Below are positions 35,505-43,562 of a stretch of 54,652 nucleotides of DNA, one piece after another. Source of the DNA: an uncultured Alphaproteobacteria bacterium (GTDB lineage: Bacteria > Pseudomonadota > Alphaproteobacteria > Thalassobaculales > Thalassobaculaceae); NCBI GenBank assembly GCA_902589475.1, contig CACITD010000011.1, positions 1-54,652 of the forward strand. Direction: 5' to 3'. Numbering within the stretch: position 1 is the first letter of the stretch; every line of letters starts with the position of its first letter. The notes beneath the pieces were generated by a model, which saw nothing but the letters and a program-made list of their open reading frames with translations, did not search any database and was not told where the DNA came from. A program made the position numbers and the translations under genes.

Positions 35505-37211
35505 ATGGTTTCGTCGACACGATTTTTATCCAGGCTATTAATAATAAATGCACTATATTTTTTTGTAACCACCTTTACATCGATAGATGTACGCGCCCAC
35601 GGGGGACATGATCATGGAAAAGAGAAAACAACCAAGATCGTGCAGCAGGAAAATCCAAAGCTAAGCGCGGAGAGTGAACTGTTCCAACTTGTAGGCGTTA
35701 ATAATGGTGGCACACTCGAGATACACCTCGACGAATACATCACTAATGCACCAATCGAGAATGCTATTATTGAGATTACATTAGACGGAGAAACATATGT
35801 TGCAAAAGAAATTTCGGCCGCGCTTTATGCAGTTGAAGGTGAATGGTTGCGCCAAGCTGGAAAGCATAATTTAGTGATTTCAGTAACAGCGGGCGAAAGA
35901 ATTGATCTTCTTCTGGCCGATTTAATTGTGCCAGATCCGACAAAAGATTTAAAAGAGGAGACAGGTCAATGGTGGGCAACTTATTTAAAACCCGCGGTCA
36001 GTATTCCGCTTGTAATCTCGCTCGCTGTCGGTGTGCTGCTCGGATTGTTTTTTAGAAATGCCGTTTTTCCGGCCACTACTTTGGCAGTACTGTTTTTAGC
36101 ATTTTGGCCGGCTGGAACCGCGAGTGCCCACGAGGGGCATGACCACGGCGTGAAAAAAAGTGGGGAAAAGTTTTCTGATGGAAGTCAACCCAAGCGATTT
36201 CCAGACGGCTCCATTTATTTGCCAAAACCCAGTCAGCGGCTTTTAAAGATCCGAACCATTATTGCCAAAAAGACACAGCAGGCGCGAAAGCGTGCATTAC
36301 TTGGTCAAATCATTGCTGATCCCGCAAATAAAGCAGTAGTGCAAGCGGTACGTAACGGGCGTGTAGAATTTTCGCCATCAGGGCCCCCTGTCATTGGTCA
36401 ACGTGTAACGAAAGGTGAGACCATCGCGACACTCATACCAATTCTTTCACCTGAGGCACTCGCCGGACTATCAGAACAAATAGGATCGCTCAATCAAGAA
36501 ATAGCGCTAACGGCACAGCGTTTAGACAACTTGGGGAAGCTTGCTAAAGTGACTGTTAAAAGCGGGGGCAAAAGCTCACTAAGTGCAGTTCCAAAAAACC
36601 AGGTTACAGAACTGGTAATAAAAATGGAACAGTTGAAAAAAAGGCGTGAGAAAATAAATGCAATTAGCTTCGGTCCAATAGATCTGGTAGCAAGTCGCAG
36701 TGGAATAATCATTAGCGTCGATACGCGAACGGGACAAGTAGTCTCAGCGGGAGATACCCTTGTTGAAATTATTGATCCAAGACGCGTTTGGGTTGAGGCA
36801 ATTGTCTACCCTGGGCAAACATTTGATGAAAAAGCCAGTTCGAGAGTTGTATTGCAAGATAGATCCTCTATGCCACTATCCTTTATTAGCCGATCCGCAT
36901 CACTTAAGGCGCAGACGCTAACTGCCTTTTTCAGGGTTGAAAATGAAAAGGCAATTCCACTCGGCACTCCAGTCAAAGTAATGCTGGAGTCCAAACAGAA
37001 ACAAAAAAGCATATTGTTGCCGCTCGATGCAATTGTACGCGGTTCGTCAGGTCTCTCAATCGTTTGGATACAGATGACACCTGAACAGTTTCGTCCACAG
37101 ATCGTGCAGGCCGAAACTTTCGACAGCCTAAACGCCATGATTTTAAGTGGTGTAAAATCAGGCGACCGGGTCGTAACTCGCGGCGCAAGCCTTCTCAATC
37201 AAGTTCGCTAA
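35505..37211 (+). CDS. RND efflux periplasmic adaptor (CzcB/CusB type) with N-terminal extension
   Basis: The 568-residue protein is unusually long. Residues 1-33 form a signal peptide followed by HGGHDHG. About 45-155 is a separate beta-rich domain. About 165-208 holds two hydrophobic segments ending ASA, and a second HEGHDHG follows. The adaptor proper starts near residue 230: lipoyl half-motif VRNGRVEFSPSGPPVIGQRV, a coiled-coil hairpin (LSEQIGSLNQEIALTAQRLDNLGKL), the second half-motif RSGIIISVDTRTGQVVSAGD, and a beta-barrel ending GDRVVTRGASLL. It links the inner-membrane pump to the outer-membrane channel. I start at ATG 35505 after AGGGGA. The pump gene begins one base after the stop. 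Confidence 0.88.
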   Translation: MVSSTRFLSRLLIINALYFFVTTFTSIDVRAHGGHDHGKEKTTKIVQQENPKLSAESELFQLVGVNNGGTLEIHLDEYITNAPIENAIIEITLDGETYVAKEISAALYAVEGEWLRQAGKHNLVISVTAGERIDLLLADLIVPDPTKDLKEETGQWWATYLKPAVSIPLVISLAVGVLLGLFFRNAVFPATTLAVLFLAFWPAGTASAHEGHDHGVKKSGEKFSDGSQPKRFPDGSIYLPKPSQRLLKIRTIIAKKTQQARKRALLGQIIADPANKAVVQAVRNGRVEFSPSGPPVIGQRVTKGETIATLIPILSPEALAGLSEQIGSLNQEIALTAQRLDNLGKLAKVTVKSGGKSSLSAVPKNQVTELVIKMEQLKKRREKINAISFGPIDLVASRSGIIISVDTRTGQVVSAGDTLVEIIDPRRVWVEAIVYPGQTFDEKASSRVVLQDRSSMPLSFISRSASLKAQTLTAFFRVENEKAIPLGTPVKVMLESKQKQKSILLPLDAIVRGSSGLSIVWIQMTPEQFRPQIVQAETFDSLNAMILSGVKSGDRVVTRGASLLNQVR

Positions 37212-37212
37212 T

Positions 37213-40200
37213 ATGTTTAGAACAATCGTAAATTTCAGCCTTAACAACCGCCTTTTGGTATTGGCAGTTGCCATTGTGGTGATTGCTTATGGGTTGGTTT
37301 CACTTCAAAAACTCCCTGTAGATGTTTTTCCGGATCTCAACAAGCCGACAGTTACGATAAATATCGAAGCAGGTGGATTAGCTCCTGAAGAAGTCGAACA
37401 ACTGGTCGTATTTCCGATCGAAACTGCAATGAATGGTATCCCAGGCGTTACACGTGTGCGATCTATTTCAGGCATTGGATTAGGGTTAATATTTGTCGAG
37501 TTTGACTGGGGTTCGGATATCTATCTAAACCGTCAATTGGTTACAGAGCGTCTCAACGGAGTTGAGCAGCAAATACCAGAATTCGTCGAACCGGTAATCG
37601 GTCCCATTTCATCGATAATGGGTGAAATTCTTCTTGTGGCTATGACTTCAGAAGCTATGTCACCAATGGAACTGCGGGAACTTGCCGATTGGACCGTCAG
37701 GCCTAAACTTTTGGCGCTTCCGGGTGTCGCGCAAGTAATTCCAATTGGTGGTGAGGTTCGGCAATACCGTGTAACACCTAACCTTGAGCAAATGAGTAAC
37801 TTGGGGGTATCCATAGAAGAGATCGCAACTTCTATTGAAGTCTTTAGCCGTAATGCGGGAGGGGGATTTATTGACCAAAACGATCGTGAATACCTTGTAC
37901 GTAATATTGGTAGAACGACGTCAATTAGTGATCTTAGAGAATTAACTGTAGCGATTCGTGGCGCGCGCAATATTAGACTTGATCAGGTGGCGTCCATAGG
38001 TTTTGGCGCTCGTACTAAACGGGGTGAGGCAGGCTTTCAAGGGAAGCCGGCCGTCATCGTCTCAGTTCAGAAGCAACCTGAGATTGATACTTTGGTGCTT
38101 ACTGAAAAAGTTGAATTAGCATTAGCTGAATTACAGCGCACTATGAGGGGTGATGTAAAAGTTGATCAACTTTTGTTTCGCCAAGCAAACTTTATAGAAA
38201 ACTCAATCGAAAACCTCAAAACTGTTTTAATTGAAGCGGCAGTAGTGGTTGCTATTATACTTTTTGCATTCTTGCTAAATTTTAGGACAACTGCCATCTC
38301 ATTGCTTGCTATTCCGATTTCGATTTTAGTGACGATTTTGGTTTTTCAATTTTTTGGGTTTACTATTAATACAATGACCTTAGGTGGTCTTGCTATAGCT
38401 ACAGGCGAGTTGGTGGATGATGCAGTTGTAGATATAGAAAATATCCAGCGCCGCCTTAAGCAAAATAGGCAAAACGGTAATCAGATACCAATACTTAAAG
38501 TCATTGCCGATGCTAGTCAGGAGGTTCGTAGCGGTATTGTCTATGCGACCACCATTATCGTTTTAGTATTTGTACCGCTCTTCGCATTGAGCGGGATAGA
38601 AGGCCGATTATTTGCGCCTCTTGGCGTCGCCTATATTATTTCAATAGTTGCGAGTCTTTTGACAGCAGTGACGGTCACGCCAGTATTAGCATCTTACCTT
38701 TTGCCAAAGATGAAGAATCTTGAGCAAAGGGAAAGCTTTGTCGTTCGATTTTTGAAATGGGTTAATAAAGGCGTTTTGACTATTGCATTCCGTTGGTCTC
38801 TTGTTCCTATTGTAGCTTCCTTTTTCGCCGTGATTGTTGCAGTGTTTTCTGCGACCACACTGCCAAAATCATTTTTGCCTCCTTTTAACGAAGGATCACT
38901 CACTGTTGGTTTTTTATTACAACCTGGTGTCTCACTCGAACAATCAAATTCATTGGGTCAGCTTGCGGAAAAGCGTATCATGCAAGTACCTGAAGTTTTG
39001 CAGGTGGGAAGGCGCACTGGGCGGGCCGAACTTGATGAACATGCGGAGGGCGTACATTCGAGTGAAATTGATGTTGATCTTAAACCATCAGATCGAAGCC
39101 GCGACAAAGTTATAGAAGATATACGAAGCAAGTTAGTTGGCCTTCCCGTCTCTACTAATGTGGGGCAACCCATTTCGCATAGGCTTGATCACTTGCTCTC
39201 TGGGATCCGTGCTGAGATTGCCCTAAAGCTATTCGGTGATGATTTAGATACCCTGCGCTCACTTGCAGAGCAACTACGCGTTCGTATAAGTGACGTAAAA
39301 GGAATTGTCGATTTACAGGTCGAGAGACAGGTGCAAATTCCTCAAATTCAAGTGGTCACTAATTATGAGCGTGCGCGTAATTATGGCATATCGCCAAGCC
39401 ATTCAGCGCAATCTCTTGGGCAAATCACAGAAGGACGTGTGCTTGGAGAAATAATTGACGGCCCTCGCCGTTTCGATCTTGTATTGAGATCAGGCGACGC
39501 AGATAGAACAAAAGATGGCCTTTCCAAACTCCTAATACAAACAAAACAAGGAACAGTCCCTGTGAGCTTGATAGCAGATGTGGCGGAAACCGAGGGACCT
39601 AATCAGGTATTGCGAGAAAATGGCCAACGCCGTATAGCAGTATTCGGAAATACGGATGGAAGTGATATTGCAACGGTTGTTAAGGACATTCGCTCTAGCA
39701 TAGAAAGTTTTGAGCTACCGCCTGGTTACACCGTTGCACTCGAAGGAACATTCAAAGCTCGCGAAGAGGCGACGCGATTAATCGCGTTACTCGCTATGAT
39801 TTCCTTATCACTAATTTTCATTGTACTTTACACGCGATATAAATCGGTTGCCTTAAGCTTGATCATTATCGGAAATGTTCCTCTTGCGCTAATTGGTAGT
39901 GTTGCAGCGTTGCACCTCAGCGGTCAACCACTTTCGCTTGCAACAATGATCGGCTTTATAACACTAGCCGGTATAATTACGAGAAATGGTATTTTAAAAA
40001 TTAGCCACTACATAAACCTAGTTTTGCACGAGGGCGAGAGCTTTGGAACAAAGATGGTGCTCCGCGGCAGTCAGGAAAGGTTAGTACCCGTGTTGATGAC
40101 AGCTCTTTCAGCAGGCATAGCTTTAATACCTCTCGTTCTCGGGGCTGGTGAGCCAGGTAAGGAAATCTTACACCCTGTCGCTGTTGTTATTTTAGGAGGT

Positions 40201-40323
40201 TTACTCAGTGCCACACTTATCGATGCCGTGCTTACCCCAATATTATTCCTTTACTTTGGGAAAAACTCTATTGATCGTTTACTTCAAGAACAGAGAATCC
40301 GTGGACCACAAGATGCTTATTAG
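37213..40323 (+). CDS. Heavy-metal RND efflux pump (CzcA/CusA family)
   Basis: The 1,036-residue inner-membrane antiporter has the RND layout. TM1 is at 10-30, then a periplasmic loop with DVFPDLNKPTVTI and APEEVEQLVVFPIE. TM2-TM6 include the proton-relay helix GELVDDAVVDIEN, in which D402 aligns with the essential aspartate of CusA and D403, D407 and E409 are also acidic. A second large loop begins FLPPFNEGSLTVGF, and TM8-12 include LATMIGFITLAGIITRNGILK. It exports metal ions using the proton gradient. The operon promoter suggests Cu(I)/Ag(I), but I could not identify the methionine relay of CusA with certainty. Confidence 0.92.
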   Translation: MFRTIVNFSLNNRLLVLAVAIVVIAYGLVSLQKLPVDVFPDLNKPTVTINIEAGGLAPEEVEQLVVFPIETAMNGIPGVTRVRSISGIGLGLIFVEFDWGSDIYLNRQLVTERLNGVEQQIPEFVEPVIGPISSIMGEILLVAMTSEAMSPMELRELADWTVRPKLLALPGVAQVIPIGGEVRQYRVTPNLEQMSNLGVSIEEIATSIEVFSRNAGGGFIDQNDREYLVRNIGRTTSISDLRELTVAIRGARNIRLDQVASIGFGARTKRGEAGFQGKPAVIVSVQKQPEIDTLVLTEKVELALAELQRTMRGDVKVDQLLFRQANFIENSIENLKTVLIEAAVVVAIILFAFLLNFRTTAISLLAIPISILVTILVFQFFGFTINTMTLGGLAIATGELVDDAVVDIENIQRRLKQNRQNGNQIPILKVIADASQEVRSGIVYATTIIVLVFVPLFALSGIEGRLFAPLGVAYIISIVASLLTAVTVTPVLASYLLPKMKNLEQRESFVVRFLKWVNKGVLTIAFRWSLVPIVASFFAVIVAVFSATTLPKSFLPPFNEGSLTVGFLLQPGVSLEQSNSLGQLAEKRIMQVPEVLQVGRRTGRAELDEHAEGVHSSEIDVDLKPSDRSRDKVIEDIRSKLVGLPVSTNVGQPISHRLDHLLSGIRAEIALKLFGDDLDTLRSLAEQLRVRISDVKGIVDLQVERQVQIPQIQVVTNYERARNYGISPSHSAQSLGQITEGRVLGEIIDGPRRFDLVLRSGDADRTKDGLSKLLIQTKQGTVPVSLIADVAETEGPNQVLRENGQRRIAVFGNTDGSDIATVVKDIRSSIESFELPPGYTVALEGTFKAREEATRLIALLAMISLSLIFIVLYTRYKSVALSLIIIGNVPLALIGSVAALHLSGQPLSLATMIGFITLAGIITRNGILKISHYINLVLHEGESFGTKMVLRGSQERLVPVLMTALSAGIALIPLVLGAGEPGKEILHPVAVVILGGLLSATLIDAVLTPILFLYFGKNSIDRLLQEQRIRGPQDAY

Positions 40324-40336
40324 GCGGGATAATTTA

Positions 40337-40828
40337 ATGAAAAAAATTTTATTAAAGGGATTAAATAGTTTTGTATTAACGTTGGTTTTCCATTTTGGAG
40401 CAGCGGCTCATGAGTTAAAATCAGGACCAAATGGCGGTGCCTTTTTAGATATTGGTTCTCATCATCTTGAAATGGTTCTCACTGAAAAGAATTTAAAGCT
40501 TTTTATAACAGGGCCGGATGAAAAAGCAGTAGATGTAACTAACGCATCGGGAAATGCGATTATTTTAGCTGGAAAAAAGAAAGTTGTGACTAAACTTTCG
40601 CCGTCAGGTGGGCATGTTATGGATGGTCAGATACTAATCAACGAAGTTGGTCCATATACAATTGTTGTTATCCTAAAATTAGCTTCCGGTGAAAGTTTGC
40701 GAGCAAAGTTCAAAGTGGCCACGTTCATTTCTTCAAGCACACTAACCAACGAACCGTTCTTGCATGCCATGTCAAGGGGTGGAGGAGAACTCATACCTTT
40801 GACAATAAAAGTACAACCGAACGTTTGA
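40337..40828 (+). CDS. Small periplasmic accessory protein of RND metal operon
   Basis: The 163-residue protein starts MKKILLKGLNSF and has a signal peptide ending GAAAHE. The mature part begins with the motif GPNGGAFLDIGSHHLEMVL, which is found in small proteins and adaptor extensions of metal efflux operons. A beta-rich remainder (KLFITGPDEKAVDV, LSPSGGHVMDGQ) follows. I infer a metal-chaperone or pump-accessory role. The start ATG 40337 is preceded by GGCGGGAT. It lies 13 bases after the pump gene and 3 before the outer-membrane gene. Confidence 0.7.
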   Translation: MKKILLKGLNSFVLTLVFHFGAAAHELKSGPNGGAFLDIGSHHLEMVLTEKNLKLFITGPDEKAVDVTNASGNAIILAGKKKVVTKLSPSGGHVMDGQILINEVGPYTIVVILKLASGESLRAKFKVATFISSSTLTNEPFLHAMSRGGGELIPLTIKVQPNV

Positions 40829-40831
40829 CTT

Positions 40832-42181
40832 ATGTTATTTCGTGTAAGTGCATCATTTCTTGGCTTTTTATCAATTTCTGCATGTAGTGCGATTGATGTT
40901 GGCTCAGGTGTCAACGAAGTTTCTGAACTGCTAGTAAACCGGGGCGGAATACCGATCAACCAATCTGTCCTAGATAAAGATGATATCGCAACAGGCAATA
41001 TTTATCTTAGGTACCTTGATAGGCCTTTTTCACTAGAAAAAGCGCTTCAGTCTACTTTGGTCTATAGCCCAAAACTCCGTGCGCATTATGCCAGACTTAA
41101 AATTTCGAAAATAGACGTTGAGCAAGCAAGTCTTCCGCGTAACCCACAAATAGATGGAGTTTTTACAGCAGGTGTTACAGGAGAGCCTTCAAGCTTGGCT
41201 ATGGGCGTATTCTTTCCAGTACTTGATCTGATATATCGATCGATCCGTCTCGATGAAACCAAAGCGAAATTTCGGCTAACGCAAGTACGTGTCGCAGAAG
41301 ATATCATGTCCCATATCAATCTAACAAGCGAAGCCTATTTAGAGGTTGCTAAATCGCAGGCGCGTATTGATGCACTTTCAAATGTGCTTGTTGTAGCACT
41401 ATCTCAAGCTGAGTCTGCTAGAGGTTTGGCTTTGACAGGAGGTATTGATGGCAGTGAGGTAGCGCGCCTTGAAAATATCTCGGCATTAGCACAAATCGAT
41501 TTAGACCAAGAACGTAATGCAAAAAAAATAGCTAGCCTCAAACTTGCATCGTTAATAGGAGCATCAAAAAACCAGAATTTAAATGTTTCATTAAATATTC
41601 AGGAAATAGGAAACAGTTTAATTTCTTTAGAAAGCGCTCTTATGCAAGCTAAGAAGTTGCGAGTTGACCTTGCGGTTGCGAAAGAACAAGTTCGCCTTAA
41701 AGAAATAATGTTAAAACGCGCTCGTCAGAATTTTGGTCCAGAGTCACTAGAATTTGGCCCAGAGTACGAAAAGGAAGGCAGCGATGGCTTTTTAGGGCTT
41801 AATGTTGGCATAGAAGTTCCAATCTTCGATAACGGTAAGTTAAAGTTAGAAAAAGCGAAAGCAGAGTTAAGCTTAGCCAAGCACCAATTATTGGTTGTAG
41901 AAAATACTATTGCCACTCAATTACGAACAGCATATGCCGACTTATCCGCAAAGCAAAAAACCGCGATCGCTTATCGAAACAAGCTAGTCCCGTTTACTAA
42001 TGTACAACTAAAATTGGCAAAGCAGCGTTTTGAGTCTGGCCAGATTGGAGCCCTAGATTTTTTAAGATCGGAAATCGCAGCAGCAAGGAGCCAGCTAACA
42101 ATTGTAGATGCCGCTGCCAATTACTGGGACGCATTAATAAGGTTTAATTCTGCAGTAGGTGGATGGCCGCAAATGAAATAA
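40832..42181 (+). CDS. TolC-family outer-membrane efflux lipoprotein (CzcC/CusC type)
   Basis: The 449-residue protein has a lipoprotein signal (lipobox ISAC at residues 15-18) and the two-repeat outer-membrane factor layout. The first repeat is about residues 70-250 and the second about 255-445, each with long amphipathic helices such as SEAYLEVAKSQARIDALSN and AKHQLLVVENTIATQLRTA. A beta segment EVPIFDNGKLKLEK matches the family motif. It completes the tripartite pump with the adaptor and RND genes. The order here is small protein, adaptor, pump, accessory, channel. Confidence 0.9.
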   Translation: MLFRVSASFLGFLSISACSAIDVGSGVNEVSELLVNRGGIPINQSVLDKDDIATGNIYLRYLDRPFSLEKALQSTLVYSPKLRAHYARLKISKIDVEQASLPRNPQIDGVFTAGVTGEPSSLAMGVFFPVLDLIYRSIRLDETKAKFRLTQVRVAEDIMSHINLTSEAYLEVAKSQARIDALSNVLVVALSQAESARGLALTGGIDGSEVARLENISALAQIDLDQERNAKKIASLKLASLIGASKNQNLNVSLNIQEIGNSLISLESALMQAKKLRVDLAVAKEQVRLKEIMLKRARQNFGPESLEFGPEYEKEGSDGFLGLNVGIEVPIFDNGKLKLEKAKAELSLAKHQLLVVENTIATQLRTAYADLSAKQKTAIAYRNKLVPFTNVQLKLAKQRFESGQIGALDFLRSEIAAARSQLTIVDAAANYWDALIRFNSAVGGWPQMK

Positions 42182-42330
42182 TCAGAATAGCTATTAAGGG
42201 TAACGCAAAGAGAAAGAGACTAAGAAATATATTGGTATAAATAAATTCAATTCCAAAAACATAGCCCTTCCAATTTTTTTGATTTTAACTTTCTGTTGTC
42301 GGGACTAATGGTAAAAAATTCGTCCCTAAC

Positions 42331-42615
42331 AAATCTAATGACAAGATAATCATTATTTGAGCAGCAGAGGGTGATGAGTTTGCAAGCTGGGATGAAGACG
42401 CCAAACACGGTCTCTTTACCAAACACCTTCTCGAAACATTAAACGGTACTGCCGACAAACATGCAAAGACAGGCAACAAAGATGGCACGGTAACACTTGG
42501 CGAAGTAAAGGCGTATCTAGATCGTGAGTCGACGTATCAGGCGCGTCGTCGCTTCAGCCGCGATCAGCACCCAACGGTGAGTGGGGATCTGAAAATGGTG
42601 CTGTCTGCTTATTGA
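42331..42615 (+). pseudogene. Relic of a caspase-family (peptidase C14) gene, C-terminal part (R3)
   Basis: The plus frame reads KIIII, an in-frame TGA at 42358, then AAEGDEFASWDEDAKHGLFT, a linker with GNKDGTVTLGEVKAYLD, and TYQARRRFSRDQ followed by HPTVSGDLKMVLSAY and a TGA stop. This is the end of the bacterial caspase-like fold, where HGLFT and the DGxVTLxEVxxYL block are characteristic. No upstream part with the catalytic His-Cys dyad remains, so it is a decayed 3' fragment. It ends 197 bases before tRNA fragment C, like R1 before fragment A. Confidence 0.85.
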
Positions 42616-42696
42616 GGTGAGAGTGATTGTTGAGCACTCCAAAAAAAGTAACATAAAAGTAACAAACTTATTCGCGAGATGGGAACTGATGGTGTG

Positions 42697-42812
42697 CGAT
42701 GCCAAGCGATACTGCGGCATACAGCCATTTTTCTTAATCCCGCACTATCCGGTCACTTTTTCTGCTAAAACTGTTGATTTTACTGGGGTTTTGCGGTTAT
42801 TTTCCATCCGTC
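42697..42812 (+). repeat. Conserved caspase 3' flank / pre-tRNA segment, copy 2
   Basis: This matches 17172-17277, with the same landmarks and the same ATGCC...GGCAT hairpin. Its last 50 bases also resemble the stretch before the complete tRNA-Arg at 46691-46748 (TGGGGTTTTGCG followed by TATTTTC). Direct GTAACA repeats at 42648 and 42659 lie just upstream. Confidence 0.8.
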
Positions 42813-42872
42813 GGCTCCGTAGCTCAACTGGATAGAGCATCTGACACAAGATCAATAAAAACAATGACTTAG
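42813..42872 (+). other. Left junction C: tRNA-Arg 5' fragment plus conserved element end
   Basis: Bases 42813-42843 are identical to the first 31 bases of tRNA-Arg(TCT), ending GCATCTG. Exactly 18 bases later CAATGACTTAG (42862-42872) repeats the motif of junctions A and B. Further in, CGTCA occurs twice at 11-bp spacing, and the pair ATCCCCC/ATCCCCC lies at about 42913 and 42932. These could be arm sites. Confidence 0.85.
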
Positions 42873-43098
42873 TAAAAAATCGTCACTCGAACGTCATCCC
42901 TAGATATCACGTTATCCCCCGTAATACAACGTAATCCCCCAGTTAAATAATTTCACCCGGATACTTGGCAGGGTTTTTGAGCAAAACGACATTTATCACG
43001 AGGAAAATAAAACCAAGGCGGCTAGTAAGGGTTGTCTTTTTATCCCTATTTTGTTCAAGTCTGCTATCCTGGCTCCACAACAAGCAAAGGATAACCAG

Positions 43099-43323
43099 AT
43101 GAAGAACCTAACAACACCATAAGCCATCTTATGCGGTTTCGTACTCATAGCATTGGCTATTGCCTCAATACCTTATTCATCAAACATTGTGTCCCCAGCG
43201 CAAGCCTATACGGACAGGGTGTCGAAAGTGGCCATATGCTCACAGGACGGTGCAAGGTGTGCTGAGGTTGGTGAAACATATAATAATTTCGGGCAGCTAT
43301 ATAAGTATCTCGCTGTTAAATAA
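43099..43323 (+). pseudogene. Small secreted protein gene broken by a stop at codon 8
   Basis: An ATG at 43099, preceded by AAAGGATAA, opens MKNLTTP and meets TAA at 43120-43122. The same frame then continues for 67 codons as a hydrophobic signal-like stretch ending SPAQA and a short mature part with two cysteines (AICSQDGARCAEVG), closing at TAA 43321. An intact ancestor would be a secreted protein of about 74 residues. I do not recognise the family. Confidence 0.5.
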
Positions 43324-43562
43324 AAAAACGGATAGCGCAGCAGCCACGCCTAATTAATGAAAACTATGCCTATAATTTTGAGGGAAGTGGTCATAGCTTA
43401 GCTCGTAATATCTTGGAGGGGTATTTGAAGAATCTTATCCCAAAAAAAAACTAGTGGAAAATTTTGGGAAGATAGTTTTCATAGGAAAGTCTCGCCGAAA
43501 ATAAAATGCAGTAGTATCTGGCGCGTTCGCCTTCATATTTATTAATATAATAAAAATGGTTA
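43324..43562. other. Gene-free stretch with a possible relic frame
   Basis: A plus-strand frame without a start, ENYAYNFEGSGHSLARNIL followed by EGYLKNLIPKKN and a stop near 43455, may be another gene remnant. The rest is AT-rich and I see nothing in it. Confidence 0.3.

Larger units (their letters stand above)
34671..42843. mobile_element. tRNA-Arg-associated island 2 (8.2 kb, copper/silver efflux operon)
   Basis: The island lies between tRNA-Arg 5' fragments B and C, which share sequence and break point. Cargo is a five-gene metal efflux operon. Caspase-gene relics lie close to both ends (34773-34847 and 42331-42615). No recombinase gene is visible. The boundaries are inferred from the repeats. 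Confidence 0.65.

Noticed and set aside
40208-40336. Longer N-terminus for the accessory protein at 40337
   Set aside because: It would overlap the end of the RND pump gene and hide the signal peptide. ATG 40337 has a plausible ribosome site.
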